Source: Symsagittifera roscoffensis (taxonomy: Eukaryota; Xenacoelomorpha; Acoela; Convolutidae). Taken from it: a stretch of 64,000 nucleotides of DNA. The notes below the pieces were generated by a model. It made no database searches. It was not told the origin of the DNA and saw only the letters and a program-made list of their open reading frames with translations. The stretch lies in the NCBI RefSeq assembly GCF_963678635.1, contig NC_087064.1, positions 9,711,671 through 9,775,670 on the forward strand, read 5' to 3'. This document shows, one piece after another, positions 35,304 through 46,348 of the stretch. The translations under genes and the position numbers were made by a program. Each line of letters starts with the position of its first letter. Positions within the stretch are counted from its first letter, which is position 1.

Positions 35304-36850
35304 TGAGTCTAGACAAGTCAAGAATACCTAAACGAAGTAATAGCTCTAGGAAATTTATACCTGAAAAGCAAAGAAAAGCAATGACCGACCCTTTTAAGGA
35401 ACGGATTACACGAACCCGGACCGACAAAGGGGAGACGGTTTCAGGCAGAATGGTTTAAACCAGGAGTCAGAAGTCCTCAGAAGAGCGAAAAGCTATGCTA
35501 GAAGTGGAAGTCCATCCGGACCAGGCCATTAATGAGAACCAGGAAATACATGGACCGGAGGGGAGAGACAGAAGGCTGGCGAGTGAATCTACTCCAGTAG
35601 AACAAGGCCAGGATTTTGCCACTTTCACCGGGACACTGGACCGAGAGGAGATGTCGGAACTGTCCGACATCTCTACTGAAATTTTCGCAACTAGAAGATC
35701 CCCCACAGACAACACCATGATGGCAGGCGTGACGGAGAAACAGACAACGTCCTCATCGTTCTCAGAAAGAATGAAGAACACTTTAGGAAACATCTTTCCT
35801 TTCACCATGGGAGTGGGTACAGGAAATGAAGGTGAATCCCAGGAGGAAGAAGAGGACGATGAGGAGCAAGTGGACTTTGGATCTCAAGTCAGCCTCAATA
35901 GTTCGACCCAGGATAATGATGCATACACCGACAGAGAGACTGGAACCATGGACAAATTTGGTGTGGTGAGAACGATAAGCAAAGACACAAACACATCAGG
36001 CCAGTCAAGAGACTTTGTGAGTATGACAAATTCGGAGACGCGAACTGGGGAGAATAGAAACATAGGGCTAGGCAACGCATCGGCGAATCCACAGGTGGAT
36101 AATGAAAAGACGTCGAGGCAGAGAATCAAATCCCGAATCTCGACCAGCGCAAAGCCACCAGGGATCGACAGGGTGACACCGCCACTAGTGACGCCACTAG
36201 TAGAAAACGGGGCATCATTAGAAGAAGCCTTGAACAATATTGTGGGCAGTTTAGGAGAACAAAATGAACAAATGTCCATAAGAATGAGTGAACTAGAAAG
36301 AGCAGTCCACGTTGAAAGAGAAAGTCTGCGGGAAGAAATAAACCGCAATAGACAAGAAGTTGGTAGGAGCGAGAAACGCTTGAAGGAAAGAACGGACGAG
36401 CAAATAGCGAAGAACTTGTCGCGAATGACAAGAGAAGCGGAACAGAGAGAGTGACGCTTAAGAGACGACATGGGGAAGTTAAGAATTCAGCAAGAGCAGT
36501 CTCTTGGGACTCTTGACACAAAGATAGATGCGATGATGGAGAGGCGAACTCAGGCTATCATGGATAGGTTGGACGTGCTACAAGGCAGCAAGAGTGGATC
36601 AAAAAAAGGGGAACCGAACTCGGGAGGTCCCAGCAGGGAGCCGAAGGTGAACTTCAATGACCATCAAAGGAGGAGGACATATGGATCCACTAGAGGTAGG
36701 GGCAGTTCATCAGGCTATGCCACAAGGGATAATAGAACATGGGATGGGGCCCAAACAGTAGAGCAAATTCAACTGGGAACAAACAGACCTCAAACGATCG
36801 ACCGACGCAAGGCACACATGCGACTGGGAGAGGTGATTCCGGTAACATGA
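35304..36850 (+). pseudogene. gag: Gag N-terminal part with coiled coil, giant element copy 1
   Basis: A basic start (MSLDKSRIPKRSNSSRKF, 35304-35456) is followed in another frame by 319 codons (35495-36454), acidic and Ser/Thr-rich at first, then a heptad-like helical region (about residues 225-318, with LEEALNNIVGSLGEQNEQM and many Arg/Glu). An in-frame TGA at 36452 interrupts it, and the frame continues to 36850 with more helix and an Arg/Gly-rich piece (RRRTYGSTRGRGSSSGY). The homologous ORF of copy 2 (59798-60958) has the same order. Coiled coils upstream of capsid are unusual for Ty3 gag and may serve assembly. Inactivated by the stop and frameshifts. Confidence 0.6.
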
Positions 36851-37506
36851 GACATGCGAGCCCAGGGAGGAGTCATGTGGGTCAAGGGGGAAAAAGTCAC
36901 GGCGATTCGGATTGCAGGGATGAACCGAATACAGAGCCCTTAACAAGGTGCGATGAAACTCAGGCGGGGCACTCAATAGATGCTACGGCATTGGCCACAG
37001 CCTTTGAACCCCTGAACAGGTCTTTGGAGACATTCCTGACGAGGTTATCCAGAACTAATGAACGCAGTGAAAAGTCTAGAAGAGTCTTTAAGAAACCAAG
37101 ATGCTATAAAGAGGAATCTGACGGCTGCATTGACACCTGGATAGAGGTGATGAAACTGCATTTTGAGGAAGAAGACCTGTCAGAAAGGCAAGAGTGCAGT
37201 GCGCTCACCAGTAACTTGGAAGGGATAGCCCTAAAACGTGTGATGGCCGAAAAGCAATATCAGCGGGATACTGCTGAGAAAATCTTCGAAATCTTGTTGA
37301 ATCGTTTTGGCTCAGGGGTGCAGGGACACCAAGCAATGATGCGCTTCGAGAAAAGGAGGCAACGAGAAGATGAGACGATAGACAAGTTTCCAGACGATTT
37401 GGAGATGCTTAGAAGGCGTAGTCAACCGGACGAGTCGAACAGGAGGATGAACCTGGCGGTAGCCTCGAGGATGATGCGTCAGAGGTCGACGATGAGGATT
37501 TCTTGA
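36739..37506 (+). pseudogene. gag: Gag capsid-like domain, copy 1
   Basis: After a Gly/Ser-rich linker comes a retrotransposon-gag capsid-like region (about residues 110-225). It runs from DGCIDTWIEVMKLHF, through SALTSNLEGIALKRVMAEKQ and EKIFEILLNRFGSG, to MMRFEKRRQREDETIDKF. This pattern (W at the start, NRFG, then an R-rich helix and a 'DxFxxDL' block) is that of the Retrotrans_gag family. About 100 codons, including the first zinc knuckle seen in copy 2, are deleted near 37480, leaving a frameshift. Confidence 0.65.
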
Positions 37507-37907
37507 GAGGAGTAATTGCGGAACTTGGCCCGAGGTGTTTCTTTTGTAACTTGGAAGGTCATTTAAAATCGGATTATCCACAATTCTGGGATGCTGTAGC
37601 AGACATCAAGCATCCAAGGCATGAGGAAGCTTTATCAGGAATGAAAGCCAGCAAGGCTCGCCTGTTGAGTGAAGCGGAGGCACGCAGAAAAGACAAACCT
37701 CAAGAGCTGGCGACGAAGAAAATGCTAGCGGTAACTGAAGAGACACGTGAACCGGAACCAGTGACTGCGGCCGATGATTCAAGTAGAGGAAAGGCTGAAC
37801 GCATTCGAGGCATCAGATGTCGAAGAAACGAAAGCGCCAACCAGTTTGAGCATGAAAATAAATGTGTTTTCCGGGCAGACGTTCGGTATGATGCCACAGG
37901 GAAGTAA
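37503..37907 (+). pseudogene. gag: Gag nucleocapsid region, copy 1
   Basis: One zinc knuckle remains (RCFFCNLEGHLKSDYPQF). Its last Cys is changed to Tyr, so it is a CX2CX4HX4Y. In copy 2 the same knuckle keeps the Cys but has Tyr in place of His. The rest is a charged linker to the protease, continued in another frame at 37774-38289. Confidence 0.55.
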
Positions 37908-39307
37908 AATACAATCGATAATCTCGGTAGCGGGACACCAGGTAATCAGAAATCTGAATGAACCATCAGAATTCTTTTTGATGCATTTGGATACATATGC
38001 AGATTATCCGAGACAGTTGGAGCCACGCACTGAGTCAAGAGCTGTGCAATCGCTACTAACAACTGTTGGCCCTCGAATAAGGAAACTTCACGGGCGCTAC
38101 GTGGAAGTCTATGGACCGTATCAAGTTATGCTAAACGTGGACGGGATCAGTATCTACACTAGGACCTACGTGACGACAGACAGTGACCAAATAGGGCAAA
38201 TCTATTTGGGTGAAGAAATCTATTTGGGTGAATATCCTATTTCACATTGGATACGAAGCAGACGTGACTGCACATCTGCTCGACACTAACGCGAAGAAAA
38301 TCGGAGTCACAGGGCTTCTGGACACAGGAGCGGTAGTGAGCGTGATGCTGATAAAAAGTTGGGAAGACCTAATTCCGACGAATCTCCGACCGGCTGCAGC
38401 CAATCGAGGAGCAATTTACGTAGCCGGAAGAACACCAATAACGGTCCTCCACATGGGAGGACGGGATCTTTGGATGAGCTTCCTGTTGGTAGAGAATTTG
38501 AACGAATCCGACCAATTCATCTTGGGCAGAGATTTTGTCAGGATTTTCGACGTGATGATTGACTTGAACAACGGTCTGATACGGATTAGAAACCCGGACC
38601 GGAAGTATGTTAAGAAACCAATTAATAGAATAATAACAGACGAAAACAAGGAACCAATTTTTTTAGATAGAAAAGTGAAGCTACAACCAGGACAAGCTGT
38701 GGAGGCAATTTTTAGAATGAGAAATTTCAATTCGTTAAGCGATAGTAAACAGGTTTGTTTAGTACCGAATCCAAATAGTCAGAGTTCGGTGATTTTAGGC
38801 AGGAGCTTCTCGGTAACGCGAAACGGTCTGTGTGTCAGTGTATTATTGAACACACTGGATACCACGGTTTCAATCCAGGCTGGAAAGAAGCTTGGTTACG
38901 CTTTGCCGATGAGGACCGACTATGAGGAGGAGACAAAAAACTTGAAGAAACAAAGTGTGAAAGACTGTCCTCATCATGCCAATGAAGATAAAATTTTAAA
39001 GATGATTAATGAATTAAAATTTATTCATAAATTGTTTTCAATGAAATCCGAAACGGACGACGGCTTATCGAGCAGCTCGAATTTTCCGGAACGCCCCTCG
39101 TCATATGAACTAGAGTCTGACAAACCGGTTTTGCCAGAGATAGAACACTTAAAAGGAAAAATAGGCGAGGGAGATTTCAAGCTACTACGGGAGGTTTTAA
39201 ATCGGAACGAGGATGTATTTTCAAGACATAAGGCGGATATCGGTTGCTGTAGTTTCGTCGAACACGAATACGAACTTGAGGGAAGGCGCAATACGGGAAT
39301 GACATAA
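37774..39307 (+). pseudogene. pol: Protease and linker to RT, copy 1
   Basis: Two overlapping frames (37774-38289 and 38210-39307) hold the segment before and including the retropepsin. GLLDTGAVVSVM (about 38317-38350) is the active site, followed by LWMSFLLVENLNESDQFILG, a flap and C-terminal block matching copy 2 closely. Then comes a linker of about 200 residues ending in ERPSSYELESDKPVLPEIEH and VEHEYELEG, the start of the RT region. The DTGA is intact. The frame is lost at a 76-bp tandem duplication (39226-39301 repeated at 39302-39377). Confidence 0.65.
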
Positions 39308-39377
39308 GGCGGATATCGGTTGCTGTAGTTTCGTCGAACACGAAATCGAACTTGAGGGAAGGCGCAAGACGAATGAC

Positions 39378-40622
39378 GCCACATAAATCGGAGGCGTGCC
39401 GAGCGGAAATAGAAATGTTTCTCGAATATGACATGATAGAATTCTCGAAATTGCCATGGGCTTGCGGGGTAGTAATGGCGAAAAAGAAAGGAAGCAGCTT
39501 AGGTTTTGTTGCGACTTTCGCTACTTGAACGCGGTATTAATAAAAGATGCGTACCCGATACCGCGAATAGACGAGAGCCTCTCTAGACTTGGTGATGCCA
39601 AGTTCTTCACAACATTAGACTTGATTTCTGCCTTCTGGCAGGTCCCTTTGCGGAAAAAGGATAGAGAAAAGACCGGAATCGCGTGCGAATTGGGGTTGTA
39701 CCAGTGGAAGAGGATGCCCTTCGGCCTGTGCAATGCAACGGCCACTTTTCAAAGACTGATGGCTCAGGCTTTGACCAGAGTGACTAAGAAGTACGGGAAT
39801 CTCGTGATGTGTTACGTGGATGACGTAGTCATAGCGACACCGACCCTGGAAGACCACATTGATCGACTCGATGAGGTCTTTGGATGCATGAAAAGAGCAG
39901 GCTTGGAGTGCAAACCATCGAAATGTGAAATCCTTAGGGATTCGATCAATTACCTGGGAAGAATGGTGGACAGGCATGGTGTTAGACCGGATCCGGAAGC
40001 AGTAGAGGCTGGGTTGACATCGAAGGCTCCGAGAACGGACACACACTTAATGAGCTTCCTAGGGTTTGCCAATTATTACCGTGAGTTCATCAAAGGATAT
40101 GCAGACCAGGTGTATCCAATGCAGAGGCTGATGCGCAACAAAGTAAGGAAGTTCGAATGGAACGATGAAGCACAAGTTGCCTTCGAGAACATAAAACGGG
40201 AACTGTACAAAGCGCCAGTGCTAGGCATGCCTACAGAAAAACACATGTATGTTCTTGACACAGACCCATCGGTAGTAGCCATCTCAGGAATATTGCATCA
40301 GGAGCAAGAATAGAATGGAAGAATGGTTCTCCGTCCCATTGCAAATGGCAGCAAGGTCTTGAGTGACACTGAGATGAGATTTGGTGCACCAAAAGTAGAA
40401 ATGTTTGCAGCAGTCACTTTCGTAGAAAAGTACCGCGCATACTTGGGGAGCGCTCCCTTTAAGTTACGCGTAGACAACAGAACGTTATCCTGGTTGAAGA
40501 CCTACTCGATGGATCAGAGTTATGTTGGTAGATGGATAGTAAGATTGGATGGCTACCACATGATAATCGAGCACAGGATGCGTGATAAACACCAGAATGC
40601 TGACAACCTCAGCAAGAAAACT
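39378..40622 (+). pseudogene. pol: Reverse transcriptase and RNase H, copy 1
   Basis: RT blocks are complete in one frame from 39456: FCCDFRYLNAVLIKDAYPIP, FTTLDLISAFWQVPL with the first catalytic Asp, MPFGLCNATATFQRLM, the catalytic MCYVDDVVIATP (near 39813) and INYLGRMVDRHG. RNase H starts with VLDTDPSVVAISGILHQEQE, where a TAG at 40311 interrupts, then continues in the same frame: PKVEMFAAVTF with the Glu, RVDNRTLSWLKTYSMDQ with the Asp and HQNADNLSKK with the last Asp. Apart from the TAG, all catalytic residues of both domains remain. This is the best preserved part of the element and places it firmly in Ty3/gypsy. Confidence 0.8.
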
Positions 40623-42134
40623 GAGTTCTATGAAAGATTGGAACAGAAGCAAGCCAATCAGGCAGAAATAAAAGAAGGATTATCGTTTCTGGACAAAGAA
40701 ACTTATGAAGCGCTTCTCTTAACGAGATGGTTGGACAAGTCTGGACATCCAATTCCAGGACATCCTGAGTTACCTGTCGAGAAAGCAGCCGAGATAAAAA
40801 TCAGCCGATTCAAAAAGGACCCGGTGCCCTTGGATCTGTTGCTGCGCTCAAACCTGGTACAGCAGGAACTCTCTCGCATGAACATAAACAGCCTCTCATT
40901 ATTGGATAAAACGGTGCAGGTCACACCGCAAGTGATGCCGATGCTGGGTGGATTGTTACAGAGAGAAGTGACCAGAGACGACCCCGAGTGGGCAGCAGCC
41001 ATGGCATCACTGACAGTCAGTGAGAAGGTGAAGATCATGCCGTCAAAACGACAACACAAAGACAACGAGAGGGATTGTAGGTCAATAAATCAGCAACTAG
41101 TATCCTCAATACCCCACGAGGTCTTAACACGTGTTTCATACGGTCGGAAAGAACAGGGGTACGATACGCGAAAGAAAACCGTTACCTTTGAGAACCAGGA
41201 TAGAAATAGTGAGAAGGTTGAATGAAAACTGGTGCAAGATTGTTTGTCCGGGGAGACAAACGATGAATAAAGCCGGCGAGTTCAAGATCAACACCCGGGA
41301 CAAGGAAGTTTGTCTGGGGAGTCTGAGATAGATGAGAAAGTTCTTGACGAGAAACAGGACCTGGGGAACAAAGTTTTGTCCGGGAAATTCAGATGGATGC
41401 CAAGAAGGCACAAATTTGATCTGGAGGAGGGTGAAGACTCCATCACAGACTCTTCAACAGATGACAGTTCCCGAAACTCAGGAATTGACACCTACTCAGA
41501 CAGGAACTCGAGCTCGGGATTAGAACTGTCAAAACTAGCGATCCACACACTACTAGTGGAAACCCGTGCAGGGGATTCTGGATAGAGAGGTGTACCAGGA
41601 CCCTGACAGTGATCGCTACCTCATACCAAGCGAAAGAGTCTTTGACAACGCAGCGGTGGATTTAGAAACAATAACGGTATCGAAACGTTCGATAAGTCTG
41701 TTGCCACAAAGGAGGTAGTCAGGACTGATCTTCAGCCGTTCAAACAAGAAACACTGCCGTTGGCGAAGATTTGGTGCGTTAAGATGGAAGAAGACACACA
41801 CCAGCCCAATGAGCTGAATAGTCAGATGAGGGTCATGAAGACATACTTGAAGGCGAGATACAGACTCTCGGACCTACTAAGTGCGCAGAGAAATGACCGC
41901 ATGACAAGCAACCTGAAAAGGTGGATAGAAAATGGTGCACCAGACAAAGGTGACCTGGAAGAAGACAGTTACTGTATCCTGAGACAGTAGTTCATGCAGA
42001 AAAGGGGAGGTTATATTTGAACAAGGACGGAATTGTGGCTTGCAAGAGAAGAGAAGAAGACAAAGTCCTATACAAGTATAACGCGATAGTGTTGCCGCAA
42101 TTCTATCAGACAGAACTATTATGGGCATGATCAG
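40623..42134 (+). pseudogene. pol: Long linker between RNase H and integrase, copy 1
   Basis: The RNase H frame continues to 41225 through a segment of about 200 residues without a recognised domain (LLTRWLDKSGHPIPGHPELP, then a basic stretch), and further remnants in other frames run to 42134 (for example 41310-41585 and 41760-41990). Most Ty3 elements have a much shorter linker here. The part at 41760-41990 reads as a helical, charged stretch leading to the integrase zinc region. Confidence 0.45.
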
Positions 42135-43504
42135 ATGGGCATTCAAGGGATCGACAAAGTGTATCAGAGGATCCTGAAGCGCTTTGAGTGGCATGGAATG
42201 AAAAAGGCATGTGAGAAGTGGGTAACAGCGAGCCTGTCATGCCAACAGGTCAAGGATCCAAGGAAATTGCGATTTCCTTTACAATCGATCGAGTCGTCTG
42301 AATTCAATGAGGTGGTGCAGATAGATCACCAAAAGATAAGCATGACAGACAGTGGTTATAATCAAGTCTTGGTCATGATAGATCACTTCACGAAGTATGC
42401 AGAGGAGAACTAACAAAAGAGCTTATGAGACGCTCACCGGTTGCTCAAGCTCAATCCACGACATACCATCCCCAGACGAATGGCTTAGTGGAAAGGCAGA
42501 ATTGAACGTTAGTGTCGATGCTGATGGTATATTGTTCCAGGTACATGACCGATTGGGACAGATACCTTCCACAGGTGATGGGAGCCTATAATAGCACGCA
42601 ACACTCCACCACCGGAAATAGTCCACACATGATGCTAACTGGACACGAGAAGTCTTTGCCCTTGACTTTTTTCTACCAAGAGTATGAGGGAAAGAAAACG
42701 TCTCCACAAGTTTACGTGAAGGATGTGATCAGACGTCAGCAAGAGTTGAACGACTTGTGTAGACGAAATACTCAGCAAGCACAGGCAAGGCAGAGGAAGA
42801 AATTCGACAAGAAAGCAGCTGGTGCAAAAACTTACTCGGTAGGAGATTAAGTATGGGTATTTCAGAACGTCATACCACCGAAAGGAACGAATAAGCTTTT
42901 AAAAAAGTGGAGGGGACCCTTCATGATTACGGAGGTGCACCAGGAGGGACGCTTTTATAGACTGAGTACTGTCCGAGCCGCCCACTACGAGAACATTAAG
43001 CCACACATTCCATCGACAGAAGACTGGTGTATACCCGCAGACATGGAAGAAGGGGATTATCTAATGATAAACCCTGCTTTTGAGGTCAATGAGAAGGGCA
43101 CCAGGGAGAAGGACGATGGAAACGAAGTCGTAGAGGAAGGAAAAAGTACACCACTGGACCTGGATCGAAATGAGGTGATCGAAGCAGACGATGAGACCTT
43201 ACCATACGCAGAAGAAGACTGGCAGGATCCCGATCAAAAGGAGGTCCCCAAGAACTTGGAACCAGATCTTCCGTTCACGACACAGACTCGACAGAACGAC
43301 GGGGCAAGACCCAAAAAGAAATATAACCCTTATGGTGACGGCTTTGTAGTAGACAGGATAGATCTGAAAAAGATGGTGGAAGAAGTGGTAGGTCTGGAAG
43401 GAATAAGAGTGTCACGAGACATCGACAGTGTAGATGTCCACGACCAGGAATGGATCGAGGACCGGTCGAAACCCGAAGTAGAATTCGACGACGAGCAACA
43501 GTAG
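42135..43504 (+). pseudogene. pol: Integrase and acidic tail, copy 1
   Basis: A zinc-binding HHCC-like region (HDQMGIQGIDKVYQ, then CEKWVTASLSCQQVK) precedes VVQIDHQKISMTDSGYNQVL with the first catalytic Asp, and MIDHFTKYAE. The following 60 or so residues with the second catalytic Asp are deleted. The sequence resumes with the TTYHPQTNGLVERQN region (near 42458-42500), then DWDRYLPQVMGAYNSTQHST. After a TAA at 42848 comes the GPY/F module (KKWRGPFMITEV, YRLSTVRAAHYENIKPH) and an acidic tail of about 160 residues to a TAG at 43502. From 42512 to 44344 everything is in one frame apart from those two stops. Confidence 0.7.
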
Positions 43505-44344
43505 TCCTACGAACAACATCTCACAAATCTGCGAGTCTTGGAGTGGCTGAGCGAAACGGCATCAGACCCCAAAGAGACCAGTGTCACGATTCAAGATTTA
43601 GATCGTGAAAGCATGAAATACATGAAAAACGAACAAGATGATCCTTCCTGGGCTGCCCAGGAAGGGCAACTACTCATTCCGGCTTCCAACCTCGACTTGA
43701 TATCCAGTATGCGATCGACGGGGACATCGATGGATATTTTTGACCGGGGAGTGGGGGTAGGACTTACCCACACTAAAAACTTGATAATAAAAAAATTAAG
43801 AATAACAAGAGAGACAGGAGACTTAGAAGCAGAATCAGGCAATGAACCTAAGAAACCTGACATAGGGAGGGTGATTGAGTCATATTTTAACTTACCAAAC
43901 GAATATTCAAGTATCATAATATTAACAGACAGCGATTTAATACTCACAGATAGAGCATGTGCGATAGCAATCACAGCAGACATGAGTTTTAAGACAGCGT
44001 TAGCAGCGGATTTTAAGAGAGAATATAAAAACATAGCATTCCTGTGGAAGCAAAGACCGGGAGTAGGGGGCGTAGCAGCTTTGCCTCCAGCGGCGATACA
44101 GATACCGGGAAAATACCTATGCTTCTTGGTGACAAGGGCGACGGAGAAGCGGCACGTGGACCCAGAAAACCTAGTCTTGTCCTTGACGAGGTTGAGAGAC
44201 TTCCTCGTGGAAAGGGACGTGAAGGAGCTGTCGCTTCCAGTGTACGATCCGAGCAGAGGACGACTGCATCCTCGGGAATCGTACGCGCTTGTACACGTGA
44301 TCTTCTCTGATACTAATATACAAGTATACTTACATAAGAAATAA
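43505..44344 (+). pseudogene. Macro-domain-like module after integrase
   Basis: This frame continues the integrase tail after one TAG. The last 150 or so residues (from about 43900) align in order with single-domain macro proteins of the Poa1p/OARD1 type, as I know that family. The order is a strand 'CAIAITADM', a helix 'ALAADFKREYKNI', 'GVGGVAALP' with strand KYLCFLVTRATEKRHVDPEN, the helix LVLSLTRLRDFLVERDV, the strand KELSLPVYDPSRGRL, a helix with a Tyr/His pair, and the final strand NIQVYLHKK. Macro domains bind or remove ADP-ribose. The Gly-rich ligand loop (usually G.G.A) reads MSFKTALA and the IGCGLDRL loop reads YDPSRGRL, so activity is doubtful. The residues before 43900 are acidic and unrecognised. 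Found only in copy 1 because copy 2 is cut. Confidence 0.55.
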
Positions 44345-44699
44345 TACTTAAGTATAGGCTGAGTTAAGGTGACGTGCAGGAGGGTGTTAGACTAAATTAT
44401 GTAGTGTGTGATATGTGTGTTATGATATGTGTGTAATGTTATTAAGATCCTGGGTAAGAAGGAGTTAGTGACCATGTACAACTGAATGACGATCTTGGGA
44501 ATAGATCCAAAGTTTGGAATGTCCAATCTTAGGTCGAATTCCAAAATTTTAGACACCGATTGATTTTAATTAATTTTAGGATCAAAATCTTTTTATCTGA
44601 CTGTTTTAAATAAATTTTAACGAGAAGTTAAGGTGAAACTGACAAGTGTGATATTCGTGACCTCTTTTCTAGATCCTGATTGATCATTTAATTGCTCAC
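44345..44699 (+). other. Spacer between pol and the 3' coding block
   Basis: About 355 bp, AT-rich, with GTGTGTTATG-type repeats (44405-44440) and stops in all frames. It separates the pol-macro frame from the 3' block, so a separate start or a spliced mRNA would be needed for the block. Confidence 0.45.
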
Positions 44700-45737
44700 T
44701 TGAGTCAGACCTTTGAATCAAATCGATTAAAACCTGAAACGAGAATGGATAATTTCAACTTGGATGAATTGGTGGACCTGGCAGAGGCATATGTAGGACC
44801 GATGGTAGATGCGATCTATCGTCTGCTAATGGATCGAGACTTCGCTCTGGAGGACCCGGAGGTAGTCATGTTGCTGACCGCCCTGATAAACATCTTGGGG
44901 TGTGACAACCGTGGGGACCGCCCCACGGAAGTCCTATTGATGGCAGCATACGGAGAGAGGGGAGTGCTAGACTGCCCGAACATGAGAGTGATGAGGTGGA
45001 GAAACGGGGCTCTCTCAGGGAGTGACTTGGCGAATGAGCCTGGATTGGGAAGTTCTAGGAGTTATCAACCAGGTGAAATGCCTTTGCCCTCCAAGTCCAA
45101 GCATGGGCTGACGAGAATGCATCAAGAAATGAACAGCGAGGCTGCCTCGTCTGATACACCACTGAGAGCAGCTGCGCCACCAAAGAGGGTGAAAGTAGAA
45201 TAAGGGGTTCAAACGAACCGAACCATGCAAGATCTAGATGGGATGAAAGACGAGCTGGAAAAGACCAGAAAGGAGCTGGATGAGATGACTAAGACCATGC
45301 TCAGGACGGAGGAAGATAGAGAAATGTGGAAGAGATTGTTCGAAGACTGCAACAAAAAGCAGGGTGAAGAAATTGAGCGCTTGCGGCGGGATTACAAAGA
45401 GCGGTTGGCGTTGACAACAGCCATTGAGAGGGTGATACCTGCAAGGAGTAATCCTCGTGGGCAGTCCCCGATGGAGCTCTTGACGCCTCGAGAGATGTGT
45501 CAGACAACGGAAACGCGACTCCCGACAACAACAGGTCGAGCGACAGTCCCGGACCCGAGTGACACCTTGGGTGACCCAGTCATGGAACATACGGTGAGGA
45601 AGCTGATAGAGACAGCTGGACGATTAGTCGCCAACAACAATGCGCCAGGTTCCAGGGTGACTGAACCCAATGGAACGATCGACGATACGGACAGAGTACG
45701 GCTCTCCCAAAACGTGATGACCAGACAGGGGGATTAG
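44700..45737 (+). pseudogene. 3' block part 1: basic patch and coiled coil
   Basis: One frame with a single in-frame TAA at 45201. The first part (from an ATG at 44745; 167 codons if counted from 44700) is helical and hydrophobic (MVDAIYRLLMDRDFALEDPE) and ends in PPKRVKVE, a monopartite nuclear-localisation-like patch. The second (45225-45737) begins with a strong coiled coil (MKDELEKTRKELDEMTKTML, residues about 6-60), then a Pro/Thr-rich region. I do not recognise the family. If nuclear import of the element needs a helper, this part is a candidate, but that is inference. Confidence 0.45.
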
Positions 45738-45823
45738 CGACACAACGCCACCAATGGGGAGCTCTAAGGTCCCAGAGAGGAGGATACGAAAGATGCCGGC
45801 GAAGAAAGTGTCACGGGTAATAG

Positions 45824-46309
45824 ATGTACAGAAGAACAATCAGTTGGGAACAGGAGGAAGCATCGAAAGAACCGTTGATTACCACCTTTGTGCCTCCTAA
45901 CCTGGAAACACGCTTGGGGACGGTCCCAGCCGTGACGAACTATAGACCGCAGAGCTCTAGCGAACCAGGTCAAAGAACAGACGTTCAAGATCGATTGGGA
46001 GAAGCGCCAATGAGGAGGACCATTAATCCTAGGAGAGAACTAGGGCCTGTCAACCCGATGGAGGAGACAACCAGCACCTCTAGATCAGACACGAGATCGA
46101 AGACGACAAGTACCAGTCGACAGGAGAGACGCCCTGATAGAGGCTCTTTGATGTGTTCGAGGCCCATACCTTCTCCCTGGCATGTGTACAAGAATGACTT
46201 GATGAAACTGGACCTTCAGAAGGTGAGCTTTGCTGTGGATGCTAGGAGGATGCTGAATGGAGCGAGGCTATCAGTCAGTGGACTGTACTCGATAACAGGC
46301 ATAGACTAG
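45824..46309 (+). pseudogene. 3' block part 2: Ser/Thr-rich segment
   Basis: The frame is rich in Arg, Thr and Ser (TTSTSRSDTRSKTTSTSRQE) and ends in an ordered-looking piece, PWHVYKNDLMKLDLQKVSFA. An in-frame TAG at 46307 separates it from the next part, which is in the same frame, so both belong to one former ORF. Low-complexity linker. No function assigned. Confidence 0.4.
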
Positions 46310-46348
46310 TTAATAGCCGCTGGCATAAACTTCAGCTCCACGACGGCC

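Noticed and set aside
43505-44344. Env-like ORF
   Set aside because: No signal peptide, transmembrane segment or furin-like site. The pattern fits a soluble macro-type fold better.
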